NCBI RefSeq assembly: GCF_000786655.1
Contig: NZ_JROM01000011.1
Location: 62,001 to 126,000, forward strand
DNA length: 64,000 nucleotides
Source: Kocuria marina
GTDB lineage: Bacteria > Actinomycetota > Actinomycetes > Actinomycetales > Micrococcaceae
Reading direction: 5' to 3'
This document shows, piece by piece, positions 17,869-26,031 of this stretch (positions are counted from its first letter, which is position 1; each line of letters begins with the position of its first letter). Both the position numbers and the translations under genes were made by a program. The notes under the pieces are model-generated. The model saw only the letters and a program-made list of their open reading frames with translations, was not told the origin of the DNA and did no database searches.

Positions 17869-18055
17869 GCAACATTTGAGGCACTCCTGAGCCACTGAGC
17901 AGATCTCAGTCACGCCCAGGCCACCAAGCAGATCTCAGGCACTCCCAGACCACTGATGGAGACTTCAGGTGGCCTGGGCGCGCCTCAAATGTCGTGGGTG
18001 GCCTGAGAGTGCCCCGAATATGTTCCATGGCGCGGGCGTGCCCGGAATATTGCCG
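17869..18055. repeat. 29-nt head-to-head repeat array A
   Basis: Three units in one orientation (17869-17898, 17899-17927, 17928-17956), a 13-nt centre ending TCAGG (17957-17969), then three units in the opposite orientation (17970-17998, 17999-18027, 18028-18055). The forward unit is like GCAGATCTCAGGCACTCCCA then GACCACTGA; the reverse unit begins TGGC(C/G)(T/C)G(A/G)GAGTG. Unit length is 28-30 nt with no spacers. The whole 187 bp can fold as one long imperfect hairpin. It occupies the gap between the convergent 3' ends of paaZ and the GNAT gene. Confidence 0.75.
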
Positions 18056-18115
18056 TGGTGGAAATTCGCGCCTGTGGCCTCCGCCCTCATTGGGTGGCGG
18101 GCGCACGGCGTTAGC

Positions 18116-18529
18116 TCAGCGCCAGATCGCGAGCGTCGTGCCCCCGAGTTCCGGGGTGGGGCGGAAGCCCAGGGAGCGGTACAGTTCCACGACGTGCTGG
18201 TTCCAGGCGGCGTCGTCCGTGGTGATATACGTCTGGCGAATGTGCGCTGTCTCTTCCAACACCATGTCGAGCAGTGACCGACCGATGCCCTCCCGCTGTC
18301 GTTCGGGGGCCACCACGAGGTCCTGGATGTAGGCCACGGTGACGCCGTCCCCCACGACGCGCACCAGACCCACCAGCTCGCCTGCCTCCCAGGCCGAAAT
18401 CACCAACCACGCGTTCCGGATCATGGGTCCGAAGTCCGCGGGGTTGCGCGTGTACGAACTCCACCCGACGGCGTCGTACAGGCGGATCAGTGTGGCCGGG
18501 TCGATGTCTCGGGACCGGGAGAAATCCAT
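18116..18529 (-). CDS. GNAT-family N-acetyltransferase
   Basis: 137 aa. The acetyl-CoA-binding core is seen in YIQDLVVAPERQREGIGRSL (motif A, with R/Q-x-x-G-x-G/A as RQREGIGRS) and the NQHVVELYRSLGFRP motif B near the C-terminus. The start region RLYDAVGWSSYTRNP is typical of small GNATs acting on small amines or protein N-termini. A -10 TATGGT lies six bases before the ATG, suggesting leaderless translation. It is framed on both sides by 29-nt repeat arrays, and its coding sequence carries one GACGACGCCGC motif (DDAA). No link to phenylacetate metabolism is evident. Confidence 0.85.
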   Translation of the reverse strand: MDFSRSRDIDPATLIRLYDAVGWSSYTRNPADFGPMIRNAWLVISAWEAGELVGLVRVVGDGVTVAYIQDLVVAPERQREGIGRSLLDMVLEETAHIRQTYITTDDAAWNQHVVELYRSLGFRPTPELGGTTLAIWR

Positions 18530-18737
18530 GCTCGAACCATAGTGCGGCGCCCCAAATCAGACCTCCCCATCGTCTGGGTCCTGAAACGCCTGACCACACC
18601 CGAGTGACACACGCCCCGCTCCGGGAATCGGCGCAGGCCTGGGGCGGCGTCGACCCACATAGCCGGGCCCCGGGGAACGATCGACGACGGTCGCCTGACT
18701 GTCGGCGACTCAACTCCCCGCGTCCGTACGCCCCGCC
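18530..18737. other. Upstream region of the GNAT gene, no gene seen
   Basis: Beyond the promoter-proximal bases, this stretch has no open frame with coding-like base use and no recognisable RNA. It is bounded on the right by repeat array B. Confidence 0.4.
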
Positions 18738-18925
18738 ACAAGATTTGGGGCGCCCCCAGGCCACTGAGCAGATCCCAGTCAATCCCAGGCCACTCAAGAG
18801 GGGGTCAGGTGGCGTGGAAGCGCCTCGAATATGGCCAATGGCGCGAGAGTGACCAAGAAATGGCGGGTGGCGCGAGAGTGACTGGAATGTGCCGAGTGGC
18901 GCGAGCATGACCGGGATGCGCAGGA
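18738..18925. repeat. 29-nt head-to-head repeat array B
   Basis: Two units forward (about 18738-18767 and 18768-18796), a 13-nt centre ending TCAGG (18797-18809), then four units reversed (18810-18838, 18839-18867, 18868-18896, 18897-18925), each exactly 29 nt and starting TGGCG(C/T)G. Layout, period and centre match array A, so the two belong to one family. More degenerate sequence continues to about 19000. It lies between the GNAT gene's 5' side and the 3' end of paaR. Confidence 0.75.
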
Positions 18926-19074
18926 TGTACGCGGTGGTGGTTAGCAGAGTGCCGCGGCAGGTGATGCGTATCGCGGGCAGTGCCCCGAGGCAGGATGTGC
19001 GCGGCGGCGGCAGGTGGCCACTGCCCCAGCAGCAATGACGGGCCCCGCCCGCGGGGAGTTGAGCGGCCGGGGAG

Positions 19075-19695
19075 CTACGCCCGCAGGCCCGAGAACACCA
19101 TCTTCACGACCGTGTCCGCGAGCTGGCCCACCGTCCCGGAACGCTCCGGCTGGTACCAGTCCACGATCGAGTTGACCATGCCCAGCATCAGACGCGGCGC
19201 CGACTTGCCGGAGATGTCCGTGCGCAGCTCGCCCTCCTCCTGCGCCTGCCGCACGAGTTCCTCCACGGTGCGTGTCAGTGTACGACGACGCTGCAGCGCC
19301 GCGAGCTCCACCTCCGAGTTGCCCCGCAACCGCAGGAGCAGGGTCACGTAGGGCATCTGGTCCACGAGCACGTGCACCGAACCGTCCAGGATCTGCTCGA
19401 GCTTGTTCACCGGCCCGCTGTCCCCCGCCAGGACCCGCTCGAACACGGCCTCCAACGCATCGAGGGCACGGTCCAGCGCCTGCTCGAGGATCGCCTCCTT
19501 GGACTCCACATGGTGATAGATCGCGGACTTGGAGATCCCCAGGTGCTTGGACAGCGTCCCCATGGACGTGGCGTCGTAGCCGTGCCGGTTGAACACGTCC
19601 ACGCACACGGACAGCAGGGTCTCGCGGTCGTAGCCGGGACGGCCGCGCCGAGGCGCCACAGCGACGTCGGCGGAGGAGTTGAGCTCGGTGGGCAT
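19075..19695 (-). CDS. paaR: TetR-family repressor PaaR
   Basis: 206 aa. N-terminal TetR helix-turn-helix at about 17-63 (GRPGYDRETLLSVCVDVFNR, then ATSMGTLSKHLGISKSAIYHHVESKE). The rest is a TetR ligand-binding domain that includes an LMLGMVNSIVDWYQPERSG helix typical of actinobacterial PaaR-like regulators. It sits directly beside paaK/paaI, and five nearly identical palindromic sites occur only at paa promoters in this window, so it is the natural candidate to bind them. In known systems phenylacetyl-CoA releases the repressor. No operator was found before its own gene. Confidence 0.85.
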   Translation of the reverse strand: MPTELNSSADVAVAPRRGRPGYDRETLLSVCVDVFNRHGYDATSMGTLSKHLGISKSAIYHHVESKEAILEQALDRALDALEAVFERVLAGDSGPVNKLEQILDGSVHVLVDQMPYVTLLLRLRGNSEVELAALQRRRTLTRTVEELVRQAQEEGELRTDISGKSAPRLMLGMVNSIVDWYQPERSGTVGQLADTVVKMVFSGLRA

Positions 19696-19924
19696 GGACG
19701 TGGCCTCGACCTTCTGGCGGGGACGGAATACCTCAGGTTACCCGGTCGTCGCTTTCTCACCGCCGGGAAGGTGACGGGCGGCGTCGGGCGGGAATCGGGC
19801 GACGTCGCCGGGACCAGGGACCCGGGCCGACGGCGCCCCGCCGGACGTTGACGGAGGTCCGGGCACCGCGCGGCCCCGGTTGAAGGACGACGATGCGGCG
19901 CCGCCGCCCTGCCCCACAGTGGGA

Positions 19925-19958
19925 CTCCGCGACGCCGCCCGCAGGCGTCGCCGCGGAG
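19925..19958 (-). terminator. Hairpin after paaK
   Basis: CTCCGCGACGCC pairs with GGCGTCGCCGCGGAG with a 3-nt bulge, five bases beyond the paaK stop. Confidence 0.55.
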
Positions 19959-19962
19959 AGGC

Positions 19963-21300
19963 CTACTTGTCGCGGTGGTCGTAGACGCGGCGCAGCTTGC
20001 CCGAGGAACGTGCCAGGGTGCCGGGCTCGGCGATGTCGATCGTGGCGCTCGAACCGATCTTCGTCTTGATGTCGTGCAACAGCTTCTTGCCACCCTCCTG
20101 GGCCTGTTCCAGGGTGGCCTCCTCGCGGCGCTCGATGTGGATGGTCATCTGGTCCATGCGGTTGGGCCGGGTGATCTCGAGCGTGAAGTGCGGGGAGAGG
20201 GTGGGGATCTGCAGCGCGAGTTCCTCGATCTGGGAGGGGAAGAGGTTCACGCCGCGCAGGATGATCATGTCGTCCGAGCGCCCCGTGATCCGGCCCATGC
20301 GCCGGTGACCCGGACGTGCGGTGCCGGGGAGCAGACGCGTGAGGTCGTGGGTGCGGTAGCGGATGATGGGCAGCGCCTGCTTGGTCAAGGCGGTGAACAC
20401 GAGTTCGCCGGGGCGACCGGTGGGCAGCACGGTGTCGTCGAACGGGTCGATGATCTCCGGGCGGAAGTGGTCCTCCCAGATGTGGGAACCGTCCTTGGAC
20501 TCGTAGGACTCGCCGGCCACGCCGGGGCCCATGACCTCGGAGAGCCCGTAGATGTCGCACGCGGTGATGTCGAAGGTCTTCTCGATCTCGTGGCGCATCT
20601 CCTCGGTCCACGGCTCCGCACCGAGCACCGCGTGCTCGAGGCTGGTCTCGCGGGGATCCATGCCGAGCTTGCGGAACCCGTCCGCGATCGTGAGCAGGTA
20701 GGTGGGCGTGGAGAGGATGGCCTGCGGCTCGAAGTCGCGGATCAGCTGGACCTGCTTCTCGGTCTGCCCGCCGGACATCGGGATCACCGCGCACCCCAAC
20801 CGCTCGGCGCCGTAGTGCGCACCCAGGCCGCCGGTGAACAGGCCGTAACCGTAGGCGTTGTGCACCTTGTCCCCCGGCTTCACGCCGGAGAGACGGAAGC
20901 ACCGGGCCACGAGGGTCCCCCACGTCTGCAGGTCGTCCTCGGTGTACGCCACCACGGTGGGTTGTCCCGTGGTGCCCGACGACGCGTGGATGCGCCGGAT
21001 CTCGGACATGGGCGTGGCGAAGGACTTGAACGGGTACGCCTTGCGCAGGAATTCCTTGTCCGTGTACGGGAACTTGGCGAGGTCCTCGAGCTCCTTGAAC
21101 TCGTCCGGGTGCACACCGTGCTCGTCGAACAGTTCCTTGTACGCGGGCACGTTCTCGTACGCGTAGTGCAGGGTCCAGTTCAGCCGCTCGGTCTGCAGCG
21201 CCTCGATCTGGTCCCGGCTCATGGTCTCCTCGGGATCCGGCTGGGAGGGATCGCTCGAGGGGACCGGCTGATACGGATTGGGGACGGAGCAGGAGGTCAT
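19963..21300 (-). CDS. paaK: Phenylacetate-CoA ligase
   Basis: 445 aa adenylate-forming enzyme. The P-loop-like IHASSGTTGQPTVVAYT is present, as are the YGLSEVMGPGVAGE motif, the YRTHDLTRL hinge region and GRSDDMIILRGVNLFPSQIE. It activates phenylacetate to phenylacetyl-CoA, the first step and the inducer-forming step. The ATG at 21300 lies four bases after the paaI stop, so translation is probably coupled. A second ATG at 21222 has a stronger GAGGAGACC site, but the PDPEET stretch before it resembles other PaaK N-termini, so the longer form is preferred. Confidence 0.95.
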   Translation of the reverse strand: MTSCSVPNPYQPVPSSDPSQPDPEETMSRDQIEALQTERLNWTLHYAYENVPAYKELFDEHGVHPDEFKELEDLAKFPYTDKEFLRKAYPFKSFATPMSEIRRIHASSGTTGQPTVVAYTEDDLQTWGTLVARCFRLSGVKPGDKVHNAYGYGLFTGGLGAHYGAERLGCAVIPMSGGQTEKQVQLIRDFEPQAILSTPTYLLTIADGFRKLGMDPRETSLEHAVLGAEPWTEEMRHEIEKTFDITACDIYGLSEVMGPGVAGESYESKDGSHIWEDHFRPEIIDPFDDTVLPTGRPGELVFTALTKQALPIIRYRTHDLTRLLPGTARPGHRRMGRITGRSDDMIILRGVNLFPSQIEELALQIPTLSPHFTLEITRPNRMDQMTIHIERREEATLEQAQEGGKKLLHDIKTKIGSSATIDIAEPGTLARSSGKLRRVYDHRDK

Positions 21301-21304
21301 GGGT

Positions 21305-21715
21305 TCACGCTTTCTGACGATTCGGCACGGTGCGGCTGCGGCCGCGGAACTGGGCGATCACGGAACCGTCCTCGGTGGAGACGGTGATGTCGCACAACCC
21401 GCTGCGCCCGGTGGTGGCGATCAGGCGGCCTTCGGCCACGAGGGTCTGGCCCGCGTGCCCGGAACTGAGGAAGTTGATGTCCACACCCTGCGCCACGGTG
21501 ATGGTGGAACCGTCCGACGCGGGGTCGTTGCACGTCATCGCGAAGCAGGAATCGGCCAGGGCGAAAATCATCCCGCCGTGGACGATGCCGAAACCGTTGA
21601 GCATCTCCTCGCGCACGGGCATGGTGATGACGCTGTGCCCGGGGTCGGCTCGTTCCACCGTGATCCCGAGCCATTCGGATGCACGGTCCCCCGTGAGAAC
21701 AGGATGATGTGGCAC
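21305..21715 (-). CDS. paaI: Hydroxyphenylacetyl-CoA thioesterase PaaI
   Basis: 136 aa hotdog thioesterase. The PaaI signature NGFGIVHGGMIFALADSCFA carries the conserved H-G-G and D, followed by DINFLSSGHAGQTLVAEGR. PaaI hydrolyses dead-end or toxic ring-hydroxylated CoA esters, freeing CoA. First gene of the paaI-paaK transcript. Its promoter carries a perfect PaaR operator right at the start point and it is divergent from paaABCDE across about 240 bp. Confidence 0.92.
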   Translation of the reverse strand: MPHHPVLTGDRASEWLGITVERADPGHSVITMPVREEMLNGFGIVHGGMIFALADSCFAMTCNDPASDGSTITVAQGVDINFLSSGHAGQTLVAEGRLIATTGRSGLCDITVSTEDGSVIAQFRGRSRTVPNRQKA

Positions 21716-21735
21716 GGGCGCTCCTCAGATTATTC

Positions 21736-21780
21736 GAACGATCGGTCAGTATGTAATCGCAGAAATGTGACCCGTGTCAA
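21736..21780 (-). promoter_or_regulatory. paaIK promoter with perfect PaaR operator
   Basis: On the minus strand: -35 TTGACA (21780-21775), 18-19 bp spacer, -10 TTACAT or TACATA, then the operator, whose plus-strand form GAACGATCGGTCAGT is at 21736-21750 just downstream of the -10. TGA-N6-TCACA overlaps the -35, as at 5176 and 6847. Confidence 0.8.
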
Positions 21781-21847
21781 CAAAAATCAGTGCATGACGC
21801 GAGCCCCGTAAGCCCTCCCGCGAGCGCAGAACAGCCGCCAGAGTGTG

Positions 21848-21891
21848 TTGACGACCACACCGGGGGGCTATATCCTGAACGAGCGGTCAGT
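21848..21891 (+). promoter_or_regulatory. paaABCDE promoter with PaaR operator
   Basis: -35 TTGACG (21848-21853), 17-bp spacer, -10 TATCCT (21871-21876), and the operator GAACGAGCGGTCAGT (21877-21891; 14/15) abutting the -10. Bound repressor would cover the start point. Confidence 0.8.
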
Positions 21892-21958
21892 TATTATTGT
21901 CGGCAGCGTACAGAGTTCATCCTCCGCTCCCATCTCACCCGTGAACCGAGGAAACACC

Positions 21959-22996
21959 ATGACTGAGCAGACCACCACTGCGGACCAGGCGGCCACGACC
22001 GCCGAGCAGCAGCACTTCGACCACCTCATCAGCGAGGACTCCCGCGTGGAGCCCCGCGACTGGATGCCCGAGGCGTACCGCAAGAGCCTCACGCGTCAGG
22101 TGTCCCAGCACGCCCACTCCGAGATCATCGGCATGCAGCCGGAGGCAAACTGGATCACCCGCGCCCCGAGCCTCAAGCGCAAGGCCGTGCTGATGGCCAA
22201 GGTCCAGGACGAGGCCGGCCACGGGCTCTACCTCTACTCCGCCGCGGAGACCCTGGGCACCCCGCGCTCCGTGCTCAACGAGCAGTTGCTGAGCGGCAAG
22301 GCCAAGTACTCCTCGATCTTCAACTACCCCGCGCGCACGTGGGCGGACATGGGCGCGATCGGCTGGCTCGTGGACGGCGCGGCCATCTGCAACCAGGTGC
22401 CCCTGTGCCGTGCGTCCTACGGCCCGTACGGCCGCGCGATGGTGCGCATCTGCAAGGAGGAGTCCTTCCACCAACGTCAGGGCTGGGAGATCCTCTATGA
22501 ACTGTCCCACGGCACCGAGGCGCAGAAGAAGATGGCGCAGGACGCCGTCAACCGCTTTTACGGCCCCGCGCTGCAGATGTTCGGTCCCCCGGACGCCGAT
22601 TCCCCCAACTCGCAGCAGTCCATGGAGTGGAACATCAAGCGCTTCTCCAACGACGAGCTGCGCCAGCGCTTCGTGGACATGATCGTCCCGCAGGCCGAGG
22701 CCCTGGGTCTGACCCTGCCGGACCCGGACCTGAAGTGGAACGAGGAGCGCGGCCACTACGACTACGGCGAGCTGGACTGGAACGAGTTCATGTCCGTGAT
22801 CAAGGGCTCCGGGCCGTGCAACGTCCAGCGCATGAAGCGCCGTCGTGAGGCCCACGCGAACGGTGCGTGGGTGCGTGAGGCCGCGCAGGCCTACGCCGAG
22901 CGCCAGGCGCGCGAAGCAGCGGCGTCGTCCGAGGACGCGCAGGACCAGACCACCGTCATGGCGGGCCGCGGCTCCGCAGAACTGATCGGAGCGTGA
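21959..22996 (+). CDS. paaA: 1,2-phenylacetyl-CoA epoxidase, catalytic subunit
   Basis: 345 aa from the ATG at 21959 with GAGGAA upstream; an in-frame start at 21845 would lie in the promoter. Diiron ferritin-like fold: ligand-bearing segments include [17 protein letters not shown] and [13 protein letters not shown]. PaaA with PaaC, PaaB and PaaD/PaaE epoxidises the ring of phenylacetyl-CoA, committing it to hydrolytic opening. The C-terminal tail carries an AAASSED stretch encoded by the recurrent GCGGCGTCGTC motif, outside the folded core. First gene of paaABCDE. Confidence 0.96.
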   Translation: MTEQTTTADQAATTAEQQHFDHLISEDSRVEPRDWMPEAYRKSLTRQVSQHAHSEIIGMQPEANWITRAPSLKRKAVLMAKVQDEAGHGLYLYSAAETLGTPRSVLNEQLLSGKAKYSSIFNYPARTWADMGAIGWLVDGAAICNQVPLCRASYGPYGRAMVRICKEESFHQRQGWEILYELSHGTEAQKKMAQDAVNRFYGPALQMFGPPDADSPNSQQSMEWNIKRFSNDELRQRFVDMIVPQAEALGLTLPDPDLKWNEERGHYDYGELDWNEFMSVIKGSGPCNVQRMKRRREAHANGAWVREAAQAYAERQAREAAASSEDAQDQTTVMAGRGSAELIGA

Positions 22997-22998
22997 GC

Positions 22999-23295
22999 AT
23001 GAGCGAGAACCAGAACGGCAACTGGCCCCTGTGGGAGGTCTTCGTGCGCTCGTCGCGCGGGCTGTCCCACGTGCACGCCGGATCCCTGCACGCCCCGGAC
23101 GCCACCATGGCCGTGCGTAACGCGCGTGACCTGTACACCCGGCGCAACGAGGGCACGAGCGTGTGGGTGGTGCCCGCGGACGCCATCACGGCGTCGGACC
23201 CCGATTCCAAGGGCGGGTACTTCGAGTCCGCGCAGGGCAAGAGCTACCGCCACGCCACGTACTACACCAAGAGCGAAGGGGTGAAGCACCTGTGA
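22999..23295 (+). CDS. paaB: 1,2-phenylacetyl-CoA epoxidase, subunit B
   Basis: 98 aa from ATG 22999, three bases after the paaA stop. A GTG at 22993 overlapping that stop is in frame, but GGAG at 22988 is spaced properly only for the ATG. PLWEVFVRSSRGLSHVHAGS is the PaaB signature, followed by ALxNARDLYTRR-type sequence (AVRNARDLYTRR). PaaB bridges PaaAC heterodimers in the epoxidase complex. Confidence 0.93.
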   Translation: MSENQNGNWPLWEVFVRSSRGLSHVHAGSLHAPDATMAVRNARDLYTRRNEGTSVWVVPADAITASDPDSKGGYFESAQGKSYRHATYYTKSEGVKHL

Positions 23296-24128
23296 GCGCG
23301 TTCGCTTCCCACGACTCCGCGACCAAGCAGTCCGCGGGGGACGCGATCACCGCCGAGGAGATCGCCGAGACCGGCGGCAAGGCGTCCGAGGCGGTCGCCC
23401 GGTACGCGCTGCGCCTGGGCGACGACGCCCTCATGCTGTCCCAGCGGCTCGGCTGGTGGATCTCGCGGGCACCCGAGCTCGAGGAGGACATCGCGCTCGG
23501 CAACATCGCGCTGGACCTGATCGGGCACGCGCGGTTCCTGCTGACCTACGCGGGTTCCGCGTGGGGCAAGACCGAGGACGAGCTGGCCTACTTCCGGAAC
23601 GAGGAGGAGTTCCGCTCCGTGCGCCTCGTGGAGCAGGAGAACGGGGACTTCGGGCAGACCATCGCCCGGCAGCTGCTGTTCTCCTTCTACCAGTTCGAGC
23701 TCTACACGGCGCTGCAGTCCTCCGCGGACCAGACGCTCGCGGCCATCGCGGACAAGGCGCTCAAGGAAGTGGAGTACCACCAGGACCACGCGGCCCAGTG
23801 GATCCTGCGCCTGGGGCTCGGCACGGAGGAGTCCAAGCGGCGGATCCAGGAGGGGCTGTACTACGTGTGGCCCTACCTGGACGAGCTGTTCGCGGACGAA
23901 CCCCTGCACGACGAGCTCGAGGGCATCGCCGTGCGCCCGTCCACGCTGCGCGAGAAGACCATGGACCGCGTGACCGCGCTGCTGGCCGAGGCCGAGCTCG
24001 AGGTCCCGAACGTGACCCAGGCGCGGTTGTCCGCCGAACCCCGGGACGGCTCCTACTCCGAGTACCGCGGGTACATCCTCGCCGAGATGCAGTGGCTCGC
24101 CCGCCAGCATCCCGGCGCCACGTGGTGA
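23292..24128 (+). CDS. paaC: 1,2-phenylacetyl-CoA epoxidase, structural subunit C
   Basis: 278 aa from the GTG at 23292 that overlaps the paaB stop (GTGA). A PaaA-like helical protein, with DDALMLSQRLGWWISRAPEL at the start, IALDLIGHARFLLTYAG, and KEVEYHQDHAAQWILRLGLG, the last keeping several positions of a diiron helix. PaaC is the non-catalytic partner of PaaA and helps bind phenylacetyl-CoA. Slightly longer than E. coli PaaC because of an N-terminal tail of about 35 residues. Confidence 0.94.
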   Translation: MSAFASHDSATKQSAGDAITAEEIAETGGKASEAVARYALRLGDDALMLSQRLGWWISRAPELEEDIALGNIALDLIGHARFLLTYAGSAWGKTEDELAYFRNEEEFRSVRLVEQENGDFGQTIARQLLFSFYQFELYTALQSSADQTLAAIADKALKEVEYHQDHAAQWILRLGLGTEESKRRIQEGLYYVWPYLDELFADEPLHDELEGIAVRPSTLREKTMDRVTALLAEAELEVPNVTQARLSAEPRDGSYSEYRGYILAEMQWLARQHPGATW

Positions 24129-24715
24129 GCACCGTGTTCTCCCGCGTACCGCCCCGTTCGTTGCCGCCCACGGGTGGCGTGGCTCCCCGCGAGGTGCCGC
24201 TGGGTCCGTCCCGGCGCCCGAGCGATCCGGACGACGCCGCCCTGTGGGACGTGGCCGCCACGGTGTGCGACCCCGAGATCCCCGTGCTCACGCTAGCGGA
24301 CCTGGGTGTGCTCCGGGACGCCGTGGCCGGGCAGGACGAGACCGTGGTGGTCATCACCCCCACGTACTCCGGTTGCCCCGCCATGGACACCATGGCCGCT
24401 GACCTCGAGGCCGTGGTCACCGCCGCGGGGTACCCGAACGTGCGGGTCGTACAGGTGTTGCGACCGGCCTGGACCACGGACTGGATGTCCCCCGAGGGCA
24501 TGGCCAAGCTCAACGAGTACGGCATCGCACCGCCCACCGGGCGCACCGCCGCCGGTCACAATTCCGGGCCGGTGCGGTTGAGCCTGGCCGTGAAGTGCCC
24601 GCGCTGCGACTCCCTGAACACCCGGGAGATGACCCGCTTCGGGTCCACGTCCTGCAAGTCCCTGTGGGTCTGCAACGACTGCAAGGAACCCTTCGACTAC
24701 TTCAAGGTGCACTGA
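24125..24715 (+). CDS. paaD: Phenylacetate epoxidase maturation/electron-transfer protein D
   Basis: 196 aa from the GTG at 24125 overlapping the paaC stop (GTGA). A variable N-terminal stretch of about 38 residues leads to a MIP18/DUF59 domain (VCDPEIPVLTLADLGVL ... TPTYSGCPAMDTM). The C-terminus has a CPRC...CKSLWVCNDC metal-binding knot (four cysteines, Zn or Fe-S). PaaD is thought to assist Fe-S/diiron assembly of the epoxidase. The N-terminal tail includes a GACGACGCCGC motif (DDAA). Confidence 0.93.
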   Translation: MSTVFSRVPPRSLPPTGGVAPREVPLGPSRRPSDPDDAALWDVAATVCDPEIPVLTLADLGVLRDAVAGQDETVVVITPTYSGCPAMDTMAADLEAVVTAAGYPNVRVVQVLRPAWTTDWMSPEGMAKLNEYGIAPPTGRTAAGHNSGPVRLSLAVKCPRCDSLNTREMTRFGSTSCKSLWVCNDCKEPFDYFKVH

Positions 24716-24717
24716 TC

Positions 24718-25920
24718 ATGAGCGAAACCACGGATGCCCTCACCGTCGAGGAAGCCGCCGAAGAAAGCGCGGCCGCTCCCGGCAAGCGACGCGCCACGTT
24801 CAACACGCTCACGGTGTCGGACGTGCGCAAGCTGACCTCCGACGCCGTGGAGGTCACGTTCGAGGTCCCCGAGGACCTCGTGGCGGACTACGACTACCTC
24901 CCGGGCCAGTACGTGGCCATCCGGGCCCGGATCAACGGTCACGAGGTGCGCCGCTCCTACTCGATCTGCGCGGATCCCACCCCCGGTGAGATCCGGGTGG
25001 CCATCAAGAAGGACATGGGCGGCGTGTTCTCCACGTGGGCCAACGAACAGCTCGCGGCCGGGGACACCCTGGACGTGATGAACCCGCAGGGCGCGTTCAC
25101 GTCCAAGGTCAACATCACCTCCATGAACGACCCCGAGAAGCTCGCCGAGCGCGAGGTGGCCAAGAAGCGCAACGTGCACCTCGTGGCGTTCGCCGCCGGT
25201 TCCGGGATCACGCCCATCATGGCGATCGCCCGCGCGCTGCTGCGCGCCTCCGACACCGCCGCGATGGACGTCATCTACGCCAACCGTTCGTCCATGGACG
25301 TGATGTTCGCGGAGGAGCTCGGGGACCTCAAGGACAAGTACCCCGCCCGCCTGGCCGTGCACCACGTGCTCTCCCGCGAGCAGCGGATCTCCCCGCTGAT
25401 GTCCGGGCGGATCGACCACGACAAGCTCGAGGAACTGCTCAACCACGTGATCCAGGTGGATTCCGCGGACGAATGGTTCCTGTGCGGGCCGTTCGAGCTC
25501 GTGCAGCTGTGCCGTGACGTGCTCAAGGAACGCGGCGTGGACGAGTCCCGCGTGCGCTTCGAGCTGTTCACCACGGGCAAGCCCACCACCCCGCAGGGCC
25601 AGCAGGGTCGCGCGGTCAAGGCGGACCCCAAGGGCGAGAACTACAAGATCGTCTTCAACTTGGATGGCACCTCCGCCCAGGTGGATTCCCCCAAGTCCGC
25701 GCAGGAGACCGTGCTCAACGCCGCCCTGCGCGTGCGCCCGGACGTCCCGTTCGCGTGCGCCGGCGGTGTGTGCGGCACGTGCCGCGCCAAGGTCACCGGC
25801 GGGGAGTTCGAGATGGAGGAGAACTTCGCCCTCGAGAAGGACGAGGTGGACGCCGGGTACGTCCTCACGTGCCAGACCCGCCCCACCTCCGATCAGTTGA
25901 GCGTGGACTTCGACGCCTGA
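24718..25920 (+). CDS. paaE: 1,2-phenylacetyl-CoA epoxidase reductase
   Basis: 400 aa from the ATG at 24718, two bases after the paaD stop. FAD domain (RRSYSICADP), NAD(P) domain (AAGSGITPIMAIARALL), and a C-terminal plant-type 2Fe-2S ferredoxin domain with C-x4-C-GTC and a final LTCQT cysteine (CAGGVCGTCRAKV). It passes electrons from NADPH to the PaaAC diiron centre. Last gene before a strong terminator, so paaABCDE is a complete five-gene operon. Confidence 0.96.
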   Translation: MSETTDALTVEEAAEESAAAPGKRRATFNTLTVSDVRKLTSDAVEVTFEVPEDLVADYDYLPGQYVAIRARINGHEVRRSYSICADPTPGEIRVAIKKDMGGVFSTWANEQLAAGDTLDVMNPQGAFTSKVNITSMNDPEKLAEREVAKKRNVHLVAFAAGSGITPIMAIARALLRASDTAAMDVIYANRSSMDVMFAEELGDLKDKYPARLAVHHVLSREQRISPLMSGRIDHDKLEELLNHVIQVDSADEWFLCGPFELVQLCRDVLKERGVDESRVRFELFTTGKPTTPQGQQGRAVKADPKGENYKIVFNLDGTSAQVDSPKSAQETVLNAALRVRPDVPFACAGGVCGTCRAKVTGGEFEMEENFALEKDEVDAGYVLTCQTRPTSDQLSVDFDA

Positions 25921-25933
25921 GTCCCATGCACTC

Positions 25934-25973
25934 CGACGACGACGCCGCGCCGGGACCGCGCGGCGTCGTCGTC
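25934..25973. terminator. Perfect terminator from paired GACGACGCCGC motifs
   Basis: CGACGACGACGCCGCG (25934-25949) and its exact complement (25958-25973) with an 8-nt loop, 13 bp after the paaE stop. No T-run. Confidence 0.85.
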
Positions 25974-26031
25974 GTACCTGCCCGCTCGCCCCGCGGGGCG
26001 CACCGGAACCCCGAACCGCAAGGAGAACCCC

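Noticed and set aside
17869-18925. CRISPR arrays near paaZ and GNAT
   Set aside because: The repeats abut with no spacers, change orientation in the middle and have no cas genes nearby.
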